Assembly: GCA_947623455.1 (NCBI GenBank)
Contig: OX392535.1
Coordinates: 42,618,688-42,682,687 of the forward strand
Origin: Mimachlamys varia
Lineage: Eukaryota > Mollusca > Bivalvia > Pectinida > Pectinidae
Reading direction: 5' to 3'
Length of the DNA stretch: 64,000 nucleotides
Made by a program: the position numbers and the translations under genes. The notes beneath the pieces were generated by a model. The model was not told the origin of the DNA. It made no database searches and saw only the letters and a program-made list of their open reading frames with translations. Shown here piece after piece: positions 54,683 to 64,000 of the stretch (position 1 is the stretch's first letter; each line of letters opens with the position of its first letter).

Positions 54683-57060
54683 ATTATTGATCCCACCAAT
54701 TGTCAACTTAAAAACTTGTGAAAAACTCATGCATAAAACATGACATTATTAGCTTTAAAACCTAATGTTTTGTACAAAAACTTAATAGAATGATACAAAG
54801 GACAACAGTTTCTGTTTATTCCAAATGAAAATAAATGCCTTATCCATTTCGTGATTGGAAGTACATAATACCGGTAATAGTCAAGACTCAATATTTCCTC
54901 CAGCCTCAATATTTAATAACCCCATGAATTGTATGCCCTAGTCATTTTACGATTGGGATTATCATAGATATTACTTAAATAACTGAATAACTGATTTGAA
55001 ATCGTGAAAAATAAGGTATGTAAATATTTAACAAATTCAAACTTAAAGCAATGTTTAAATATTTATTTTAATTTAATCTTTTTTATTTTATGAAATATTT
55101 TTTTATTTTTAGATTAATAAAATAACGGTTACTCCTTCAGTCTTCGATAAAAATAACAAGCAATATATTTTGTGTCCACCGTAGACAAAAGACAGTGTAA
55201 ATATTTTATTTCTTATTTGGTTTTGTTCTGTACAGTCATTATATCACAGTCTGTAATAGTAGCACACGTGTAGACTTGTTTACTATAACAATATGAATTT
55301 TTATATAAGCAATTTGCTACATTTTTTAAAAATCAAATTTAATAGTTTACTTACAGTACATATTCAAATATGCAATTGTTTTAACCAGAGTATATCTACC
55401 AGGTTCAAATAGTTAAAAAAAAATTTAATTCGAAATTAATCTCTTAAATAGTAATTGTGGACTGGAGCATTAATCTTCAATACACCCGAACTCGTTAAGA
55501 AATGGTAGTATTTTTCTCTTTGATAATATATACCAGGTGCAGGTACAGTAATTAAGGCTGTATGCTACCTGACTGAAAATATCATTCACCTTGCAATATT
55601 ATTCAAAACAAGTAGCAACTTTCTGTCATATATACAAAGTTATTTATAAGTATAATTTAAGCAAACAATGAAACGACTAAAAGTAACATACTTTGATGAA
55701 ACTCAAGTTTGTTTTTCTCTTGAAATATCCAAGGGAGGTATCTCTTTATATGTAACTGGATATAAAATATGTAAAAGTAAATGACCTTCCATTATTTAAG
55801 GTCCTCTGATGCAGTGAACAATTTACAAAACAAAACAAAGAAGGCAGAAAGGCTAACGTTTAACATTTATTAAACTATGTGTGAACTTCATAAAAATAGG
55901 CAAATACAGAGGTACAATGTACATCTGGTAGGATTTTAGAAATACATTAAACAGAAAACTGCTATTATTTTGTTATTTGAAGAGATGATCACACACTCTC
56001 AAAATCTTCAGACCCATTCTTATTAAAATTATTCTCACTTTCCACTGCTGTCATTTCTGATAATGATCCAACCAATGATTAAATTTCAATTAACACATTA
56101 TATTACAAGGTGGTGGTCTTCCTCTTCAACTCTAGCAACTAAAACGTTTTATCCCTAGGATTACACAGAAATCTTAATTATATCCTTTTATAATATCTCA
56201 ACAGAATAATTTTCAGTTTTCATTTGATAACATGATTGTTTTGTTATATCAAAGCATCATATCAACTTAATGTTTTAATGACAATTTAAACAAAATTAAG
56301 TTTTCAATATAAAATGGAATGTAATAAGTAAATATGTTTAAAGTCACTCTCGATGTCCTTACCTGAGATTTAACATCCTAGCTGGTATCTATAGCCTATT
56401 TAAAAATGAGTACATTTCTATACAAGCATGAAATGATGCTCCATGTTTATTAAATTTGTTAATCCAAGTGGATTTTTTTTCACTCCCAGCACTTTAAACA
56501 AACAATAATCTGTTTGAGTTGATCTATCAAAAATGATTCATACCTGGTATGTCTAATTTGAAATTGATTTTCAGAGATGAAATTGGACTTAGGACAAAAA
56601 GGCTGAAAATTAGGTTATGCGATCTTTTAAGTGGGAACAAGTTAAAAGTATACATTTCACTGAAATTCTCGAAAAGGCTTCAGAAATCGGCCGATCGGCT
56701 GAACAATTACATCTCTGAACTTTGTTATCCTTTTTTTACTTAATACCTTTCCTGGTATGTAAAATATTAAGGATAAAGATTGAAAATTTGTTTATCATAA
56801 AGCTGATTTATTATAGAACACCACAATATCAGAAAGATTTATATGCGCAAAGCAGACATTATCAACAGATTTTGATGATAAACATAGATATTCCCCGTAA
56901 TTTAAATATTCCTAATTTTACCGGGTAATAGAAAAGATCTTTAAAGAGAGTGAAATATTGTCTATTTAATAACAGTACATTTGCCTTTAAAAAATACATG
57001 CTTTAAGATTTACATGTATATGTTCAATAAATTACATGGCAAAATCTCGGATTGGCCAAT
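54683..57060. other. Intergenic, no feature supported
   Basis: 2.4 kb of AT-rich sequence between the satellite and the CFAP53 3' end. Short ORFs near 56549-56928 lack codon-like or family features. Confidence 0.5.
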
Positions 57061-57064
57061 TTCA

Positions 57065-57070
57065 TTTATT
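57065..57070 (-). terminator. Candidate polyadenylation signal of CFAP53
   Basis: AATAAA on the minus strand, about 130 bp past the stop codon at 57201, a plausible position for the mRNA end. Confidence 0.5.
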
Positions 57071-57200
57071 CTTCATAGAAGGCAGTAATGATTGAAAAGC
57101 CTTCTGCATATAGAAAAAGTCAAACATAAAAATGGGCCAATAGTTCAAATTTGATCTATTTGAAATATTTGTCACATTAATGCATAAGAAATTTGGCCAA

Positions 57201-57538
57201 TCAATGACGGCTTTGCTGAGCACTCCGGGCTGCCATGGCTCTTCGCATCGGGTGCAGTTTATCATATTCCGGACTGTCAAGACAATCCTTAAGCCGAGCC
57301 TGGTACTCGCGTTCAGCTTGCATACCCAGGATGAATTCCTCCTCCTCGCGTTGAAGTTCAAGGTCACGGAGTTGGTTGTTGTATGCAATTTGTCCACGAA
57401 GATCCTGTTGGTATGAACGATTTTTGTTCCAGTTCTTTTCCATCTTCTGTTGTTCAAGAATCTTATTTTCTTCAATCGTTCGTAGAAGTTCTTGACGCTC
57501 CATTTCAGCTTCTCTCTGCTTACGGTCATTAGCCATCA
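57201..57538 (-). CDS. CFAP53: CFAP53 last exon
   Basis: 338 nt, acceptor ATTTTCAG. Encodes LMANDRKQREAEMERQELL, LRGQIAYNNQLRDLELQREE and the C-terminal YDKLHPMRRAMAARSAQQ, stop TGA at 57203-57201. Confidence 0.95.
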
Positions 57539-60500
57539 CTGAAAATGATCAAATCATGATATTTATTTGAAAACTAATTAAAAAGTTCTGAACTTCAACT
57601 TTTAAATTCTAAATTTACACCTTCACTAATTTTTAACTGATAACAACTTTTCTGTTTAAAACCTTAGGTAAATGTGCTCACTGAAAACAAAAATAAAACA
57701 GGAAATATATTGTGGTACCTTATATAATGATTTTTGTAAAAATTTATTCACAACAAGAGAATTGCGTTAAAAATAAAAAATTCACATCTAACATAAATTA
57801 TGCTATTCAGAAAATATCATCTATTGCAAAACTGACAGGATTTAATATCATAAATAAGGAAATCTATATAATTCAAGAAATTTGTTTCTCATAAAATGTT
57901 TACACAAAGCTTCGAAACATCATTAGTTCCAAATTAGTACAAAAAGAAAAAAAAATACTGAAAAAAAAACTTTAAAATTGCATAAATGTCTTATATATTA
58001 CCTCAAATAAGAATTTAATGAAATTTCCTTGTGTGAACATCTTTTACAAGTCAGGACCCAGTTGTTCAAAAAATGATTATAATATATATAGCTTTATCAC
58101 TATTTAACAACATTTTTATCCTTTAATAATTCTGTCAATATACAAGGTACAATCCCATAATTTTGTGTGTAAATTGACAGTACCAGATATTTGATACCAG
58201 GAAAGTTGTAACTTATTCACTGGTTTTGTTTCAAAGTTACAGGAAAATTGAATTTGCACTAATCACTGATTATTTAAGCTAATCACCTTTTGAACAACTG
58301 GGCCCAGGTGATATATTGCTACCTGTATAGAGATATTGAAGGTTAGACAAGAAACTTACATCTATCCTGGATTTGTTGAGCTCTGACATGAAGTACATCT
58401 TCCATTAACTTCTTGCGTGCCTGTCTCTCCAATCGCCATTGGTCCAGACGTTTCTGCCACATTTTCTCGACCTCCTCGTTGATGAGACGCTCAAGTTCGA
58501 CTTCCTTCACCTTTTCTTCTTCCATCAAGTTACGCAAATATTCACGATAACGTTTATCTTCCTCCCGCAGTTCTCTCTGGGAAAAAAATAATGATCATCA
58601 TAATTAATTATAACAGGCAAAAAGGACAGAACTTTACATTGGCAAATTATTAAAGGCCCAATATACGTAACTTTTGGCAAAACTTGAAGCGAAAATGAAG
58701 CCTAATAGCTTATTATGTTTATAGATTTAGTTAAGATGAACTTATATCAGCAATATTCAAGATGAATTCTTACGCGGTTACCGTTACAGCAGCAGTTAAA
58801 ACTGGGTATTTGTAAACACGCGTCCATTTTGAATTGTTGGCCCCACCTGAACTATTTTCAATTTTTTTTATTTTTCTGTGAAGAGTTTCTTGTTAGTACG
58901 TAACTGCTCAGGTTAACTTCGTTTTAGGCTTATATTTGCATGGTTATTAACTGGATTTTTTTTCAGAATTTTTCAGAATTATATCGGACCTTAAAGCGTT
59001 TCGATAAATTAAAAGTCAAAATCTAATACACAGATTGTTTTTTTTACCAGAATCTCTATGTTTTATCTTGTATGAAAGTTTCATTTCAAGAAGCAATTAT
59101 TAGCTTCTGACCTCAGAAAGTATAATCTTCAGAAATTGGGGAAAGCAAGGACCTCAAGAGATATGAATATTACGTGTATAATGTTAATAGTACACTTTTA
59201 TACCTTACTAGACACAGAGTGCACAATGATCAGTGAATTCTATAGTAACACCTTGCTATACTAGCTGCCACAGTATGGTTTGCTGACAGTATCCAAGACC
59301 AAGGTGGCAAATGAAATACAGGGCCTTATATCGGGGTTTTACTTTCATTATCTACCTTCCGTTGAAGCTGTTCCATGGCCTCATTCCTGGATTCCTCAAG
59401 AAGTTGCTCAAGGATCTTAAGGTCAAAGGCCAACTGTTCCTGTTCAGCCTTGGCTTTCTTCTTCATCTTCAGTTTGAGAGACAAATCTAACATGTCTCTT
59501 GTTTCTTGTTGAAGGCGAAGCTTTTCCTCGCGATTTCTTTGTTCCTCTAGCTGTCTTAGGGCTGCTTGTTCCCTCTGTAAACAAAGAAACATTTACATAT
59601 TATAGTGAAAGGAAATTTGTTGCATTTGTTTTTGCATTGAAGGAAAAATATGTTTGGTAACATGATAAAATTTTCAAAAACCAAATATTTCCTTGATCAT
59701 AATTCCTTTCAAAAACATGAGATTTGGCTCCTTTTGCATTTGTATGACTGAGCTCCAACATGATTTTCATGATCTTTTAAAGACTAATTATGTATTTTAA
59801 TTATTTGTAATTTTACATTTCTATTATAATGTAACTCAATGACAAATTTATTGATTTGATTATTGATTTATCAGAATCTCACAATATAAACACGTATATA
59901 TGTACAACCAGCTGAGCTCTACTGTCTAAATTTACATTTTTCAACAACTGTAAAGTGTTCTTTCAATGTTATTATAAGAAAAAGATGAAATTTTGCATGT
60001 AAATTACTTTAGCATGAATATTTATGTCTCGGAAATTTGCCATCAATTAATTGTTTAATTCTTTAAGATGCAAGAAAACAGAACGTTTACACTCTTTTGA
60101 AAAAATATGCCCTGCCCCTGGCATTTTTTTAAACATTTATTGATTTTGAAAATGTTTCAATTCAAAATTTCCACCTTAAGTTGTATGTGAATCATAAATC
60201 TAGTTAGATACATACCAACAACTGTGCCTCCTCCTCCTTCAGCCTGAGGGCCGTTTCTTTTTTCTCCTCCAGGGCAGCCATTTGTGTCCTGAGGGTACTT
60301 AGAGTTTCAATATTCCTCTCCTGTGCTGCCTTGGCATCTCGTTCTTCCCTATCTGCCTTCTTCAGTCTGTCTTCCTCCCATAGTCTGGCATACATTTTAT
60401 CCTCTTCCATCTTCTCTCTATCCATCACGTCCTTAATCTTGAGCTGTTCCAGCCTCTCGGCACATACTTCGTCCTGCTGACGTTTGGACAATGTTGACCT

Positions 60501-63500
60501 CAGTTCCTCACACTGGTTTCTATAAATATGATTTATTGAAATAAGTCTAAAATGCCATATAATTTGTATCAGTTAATCTTGATCAAACATACCTTAAATA
60601 TTTTATAAATAAGGTAGGTATGATTTTTTTTTTTGATTTTTTTTATAATTTTTAAAATTAATCAGTATATTCGTGTAGTATGTCACATTTGAGCCTTAAT
60701 TACCAAATTAAAGGCTGCACGGTTATATTTTGTGAATGAAGGATATTTACCCTACATTCATAAAAAAGAACTGCTATTAAGTTAAAGGTTATTTGATCTT
60801 GAAATACAATGTTTATAATCAACTTGAGTCTGAGTATAAAATCTTCATTCTTTGTTTTATATAATTTATTAATGAATTAAAAACATTTTAGATAATTATT
60901 TTTTCATTTTTCTAAATTTAGATGAAAAGAAGTATTCTGTAAGATATCTGAATAATTCAAATACATCTCCTGCAAAAGAATACCTTGGCATGGGTATGTA
61001 TACATAATATACAAAATGTACCTTGTGAAAAACATGCAATTTTACAAATTTCTCATTACAATAATGATCTCAAACCATGATATATTATTCATTTTCTTTT
61101 ACTTTAAAATTCATTAACAGAATTAACAGATGTTGTTCCTTTTAATTATTTTTTTGAATTTTTTCATTTTTTGTTATTTGTTTATTTGTGTTTTAAAAGA
61201 TATTCCTGATAAAAGCAACAATAAAAATAATGAATCCTCAAAACAATTGTTGAAAAAAAAAAGAATTTGAAAAAAAAAGTTTTCAGAATTATTGAATAAA
61301 TTATAGTGTTAAATTTACATTCATACAAATAACAGTATTTATACCTGAATTGCTGGTCATATTTCTCTTGTACATAGTCCAGCCTTTCAGATTCCCGTCT
61401 GTCCTTTAAGTACTTTGCCCGTTCTCTCATTTTGGCCTGTCTTTCTAATACTGTTTCTTCTTTCTCGTCCATTTCACGTAAATATTCAGCTTCCTCTTGT
61501 TGTAGCATGGCTCTTAACCTAGCAACAGAGATGCATATTAATAAACTTTACCTAATCCTTTTTTCTTGTAACTGACTTTCTAACTATCATTTATGGGTAT
61601 TGTTTGTACTTTAAACATTCAGTTTTTGTTCGAATTCTTAACCCATTAAGTCTGTATTGAGTATTTCTCCATGAGGCCCCCAGCAAAATGTTTGTTTTGA
61701 GTAACATGCCTGAAAAAATTGGGTAGGTTAGTAGGCATATTTTTCATTTTTAGTTTTTGTAATAATGATGTCAGACCCCCAGGCCAGGAAGAAAAATATT
61801 TTATGGAGTTGCTGTGAACTTTGCCAAGCTCATAAATTTATCTTATATACAAGTAGGTGATAACATAGCTAGGATCAGCAGTAAAATCTAGGATCGGTCG
61901 GGCATACCTGAAACACACATATCTTTTAAGAGTAGGAAAACTATTCTTTATTTATTTTTAGCTTTTATGAAGAATAAAATCAGACTCACAGAACAGGAAG
62001 AAAATATTTTTCATTGAGGGGCTTATAAATTCATCTTGGATACAAGTAGGTAATGAAATATCTTGGGTTGGCAGTAAATCAAGGGTTGATTTACCATCTG
62101 AAGTGGTGAACGCCGAAAGTATAAATATCTTTAAAAATAGGCTAAATGTGTATTGGAAAGATCATGCACTAAAGTTTTATCTGTCCTTTTAAATTCAGTA
62201 TAGGTGTATATATATTGTGCGACTGTAACACGAGACTAAACATATTGATATATTTTAATGCCTTACATCCCTCTCGCTGCGTGCCTACTTAATCATTCGA
62301 TTAATGAAATACTGATAAATAACATCATTAAAAGCCACAGGCTTTCCATCGATGTATTACCTATGAGATACCTATGAGAAGGGTTGGTCAGAAAAACTCA
62401 TACACAATCTTTTTTTTTTCTTTCTTTTTTTGCCTAACGGTTTCACCTCAATATAATAATGTCATTTATCACTAAATGAGTATTCTCCATTTTTTCAATC
62501 TAATTCCCCTGCTAAAATATTTTATTGAACATTCTTTTTGTATCCCTTTTTATAATGCCAAACTCATATGATATCATTCCAAACTTTGTCTGAATTAATG
62601 AATCTTGGCAGTATAACAAGATTTTTGATTTCAGTAGTAATTTATTTTTTTTGCTATTTGAGATTTTGGTCACACAAAGTTTTAAATCATGCTGTTATCA
62701 TTTGCCAAAACCACTACCATACAATACATATATGTATACTCCATGTATGATGACATTATCACTGTCCATGTTTAAATCTCTTAATACTTCAAAACGGCAA
62801 TGATGCATATCTAATTTTCGATCTGGCACAGGGGAGTTAACTTTCTAACTATTCAAATAGCTTTGCTGGAATTCTGTTTGTTTCAAATTGATAAGTTGTG
62901 TTACCATTTACCTTCCTGTCAAGATTGAGAAAATTATTGGTGGCACCCGGTGTCAGATTGAAGTTTCAAACAATTACTCTGAAACATTCCTGACTGTGTT
63001 AACTATCAGTTACATGTACATAATTTATTTCCATGAGTCCCTTTCGACTGTATTTATAATAAAAACAATGAGGCCCACAATGCCAAATTCAAGTATTTCC
63101 AGAAAATCTGCAAGTCCCATACAAATTCTATGAGTACTTGACTCAGAACTCGCACATAGATTAAATTATCAATGCATTTTGCAATCAAAGGGCTTAAGAC
63201 TAATTCAATTGATACTCCCTCAATACTCCAGGAGTGACCATCACTTTCGCACTGGCATTATGTAGTGAAATTTACTAAAGCACACAGGGTGGAAAAACCT
63301 GGTCATGACCAGTCGCCAGACTGATACCTGCTCTCTAAAGACTACATGATATGGGAGCGCCACCCCACTTCAAGGCAGTCAACTTTACCATTATGTGACT
63401 GCATGATTGATTCTTTTGATGAACAGCAAAGGATCTAACTGTAAGCCTTTTATCTTTCATCTCATCCACAAGATGGCCCCGGCTCACACTGCAGCTTTTG

Positions 63501-63860
63501 ATTTCCCTATGACATGTACCACTACCAGGTGTGTATAGAGAGCAAAGGTGGGGGAACCCGTGTAGAATTTATGATGGGTAAATGTAGTATATAACTATAT
63601 ATCGGTATATAAATCCAAATGTAGCCTTACCTTTCCCTTCGGTCTTCCACATTAAACTGGTTTGCTAACATTAGACCATCAACTTTTCGAATGGCCGTGT
63701 TTATCTTGATTTTTTTGTCGGTAAATCTCTCCCATTCATTTTTCAAATCATTAAACTCCATGTACTGTGTGTTTTTTCTATACTCTTGAAGCATATCTTC
63801 CTTCTTTCTCCTCTCCAGGATGAGGTGCTCTGGTGGACGAACATTTGGTGCCCTTGCCCG
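57201..63860 (-). CDS. CFAP53: CFAP53 (CCDC11), cilia- and flagella-associated protein 53, 5'-truncated
   Basis: Overall span of six minus-strand exons totalling 1482 nt (493 residues plus stop). The vertebrate protein is about 514 residues, so only a short N-terminal exon or exons beyond 64000 are missing. Almost the whole product is charged, Glu/Arg/Lys-rich coiled coil. Family signatures are YVQEKYDQQFRNQCEELRS, ARLWEEDRLKKADREERDAK and the C-terminal HPMRRAMAARSA. CFAP53 is known from vertebrates as a microtubule inner protein of axonemal doublets and a centriolar-satellite/basal-body protein needed for motile cilia and left-right patterning. All exons join in phase, so the gene looks intact. 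It converges on the ATP8B gene. Confidence 0.94.
57539..58052. other. CFAP53 intron, no feature seen
   Basis: AT-rich intron left of the MITE copy. Confidence 0.5.
58053..58308. mobile_element. MITE, GGGCCCAGTTGTTCAA family (complete copy)
   Basis: Left end AGGACCCAGTTGTTCAAAAA and right end CCTTTTGAACAACTGGGCCC are inverted repeats of about 18 bp. The interior matches the copy at 14310-14500 in opposite orientation. 256 bp, no ORF. Confidence 0.82.
58360..58576 (-). CDS. CFAP53: CFAP53 exon: coiled-coil, RELREEDKRYREYLRN
   Basis: 72 codons plus one base, acceptor TTTCCCAG and donor GTAAGT. Encodes LINEEVEKMWQKRLDQWRLE and LMEDVLHVRAQQIQDR, matching the family's spacing before its last segment. 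Confidence 0.93.
58650..58994. mobile_element. 345-bp MITE-like element with TTAA ends
   Basis: TTAAAGGCCCAATATACGTA at the left is mirrored by TTATATCGGACCTTAA at the right, with TTAA at both edges. Located in a CFAP53 intron. Confidence 0.58.
58995..59355. other. CFAP53 intron, no feature seen
   Basis: Ordinary intron sequence. Confidence 0.5.
59356..59574 (-). CDS. CFAP53: CFAP53 exon: coiled-coil middle
   Basis: 73 codons, phase 0 to 0, acceptor GTTTACAG and donor GTAGAT. Encodes REQAALRQLEEQRNREEKL to EAMEQLQRK; continuous coiled coil. Confidence 0.92.
59575..60215. other. CFAP53 intron, no feature seen
   Basis: AT-rich intron. Confidence 0.5.
60216..60519 (-). CDS. CFAP53: CFAP53 exon: LWEEDRLKKADREERDAK
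   Basis: 304 nt, acceptor TTTATAG and donor GTATGT. Encodes NQCEELRSTLSKRQQDEVC, the MYARLWEEDRLKKADREE core, and ALRLKEEEAQLL. Confidence 0.94.
60520..61344. other. CFAP53 intron, no feature seen
   Basis: AT-rich intron with long T and A runs. Confidence 0.5.
61345..61518 (-). CDS. CFAP53: CFAP53 exon: QQEEAEYLREMDEKEE
   Basis: 174 nt, acceptor GTTGCTAG and donor GTATAA. Encodes LRAMLQQEEAEYLREMDEKE and ends DYVQEKYDQQFR, strongly family-specific. Confidence 0.93.
61750..62081. repeat. Diverged direct duplication, perhaps LINE-derived
   Basis: CAGGAAGAAAAATATTTT ... ATACAAGTAGGTGATAACAT near 61795-61870 recurs as CAGGAAGAAAATATTTTTC ... ATACAAGTAGGTAATGAAAT near 62005-62060. It leads directly into the LINE-like tail and may be part of the same retroelement. 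Confidence 0.45.
62082..62192 (+). pseudogene. 3' end of a non-LTR retrotransposon ORF
   Basis: The plus strand reads RVDLPSEVVNAESINIFKNR then LNVYWKDHALKFYLSF and a stop. LPxxVVxAxSxNxFKxxLdxYW is the typical C-terminal end of the reverse-transcriptase ORF of many animal non-LTR elements. The rest of the ORF is absent, so this is a 5'-truncated copy; its 3' UTR probably runs to about 62360. Confidence 0.68.
62361..63630. other. CFAP53 intron, no feature supported
   Basis: AT-rich to 63200, then a more GC-balanced stretch (63210-63560) without recognisable coding or repeat signature. Confidence 0.45.
63631..63860 (-). CDS. CFAP53: CFAP53 exon (first in window)
   Basis: 76 codons plus two bases, acceptor TTTTACAG and donor GTAAGG. 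Encodes RARAPNVRPPEHLILERRKK, later KNEWERFTDKKIKINTAIRK and FNVEDRRER. It has no start codon in context, so an upstream exon must exist. Confidence 0.9.
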
Positions 63861-64000
63861 CTGTAAAATAATAACAGCTTTTTTTACTTAAACTTGACTT
63901 AACTTAAACGATATCTATTGATACAGTGTGACAGGGTAGGGGAAGACATTTAATTAACATTTTGATAGATAGATGACTGGTATTACTATGAACCGTCAGT

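Noticed and set aside
57180..57529. Plus-strand and second minus-frame ORFs over the last CFAP53 exon.
   Set aside because: Shadows of the CFAP53 frame, which alone matches the family and the splice phase.

Overview
The window is nuclear DNA from an animal, most likely a mollusc and probably a bivalve. It is AT-rich, its genes are cut into short exons by long introns, and it carries tRNA-derived SINEs, many short terminal-inverted-repeat (TIR) elements and large minisatellite arrays. The species cannot be named from sequence alone.

Layout. (1) Positions 1-30473, plus strand: the 3' part of a class-1 P4-ATPase (lipid flippase) gene of the ATP8B2/ATP8B4 type. Twenty coding exons per transcript could be placed with consistent splice sites and phases, giving 1157 residues plus stop; the exons for the N-terminus and TM1 lie left of the window. 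Two homologous 99-nt exons (1228-1326 and 4070-4168) encode alternative versions of the TM1-2 loop and TM2 and look mutually exclusive. Introns hold a 2.8-kb array of 32-bp repeats, a 37-bp array, SINEs, a rearranged Penelope-like retroelement fragment, a hAT-like element and several MITE-like elements. In three places a tandem repeat directly next to an exon copies that exon's own splice site. (2) 30474-39050: 3' UTR/intergenic sequence with 50-, 30- and 25-bp tandem arrays. (3) 39057-48952 and 54332-54682: one 29-bp satellite array of about 340 units plus a small remainder, with near-identical internal duplications at 2005- and 2067-bp spacing. (4) 48953-54331: a 5.38-kb segment with inverted ends, inserted in phase into that satellite. 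Palindrome-rich arrays lie inside each end, and in the middle is a small, spliced, unrecognised minus-strand gene model. (5) 57201-63860, minus strand: six exons of CFAP53 (CCDC11), a coiled-coil axonemal/centriolar protein of motile cilia, complete except for its N-terminal exon(s) beyond position 64000.

The two conserved genes converge with about 27 kb of mostly repetitive DNA between them. They share no pathway: one flips phospholipids across membranes, the other belongs to ciliary structure. The best leads are the alternative TM2 exon pair, the TIR-bounded insert carrying a spliced small gene inside a satellite, and the splice-site-bearing tandem arrays. All gene models were built by eye from splice consensus, phase and family knowledge, without transcripts or database searches.
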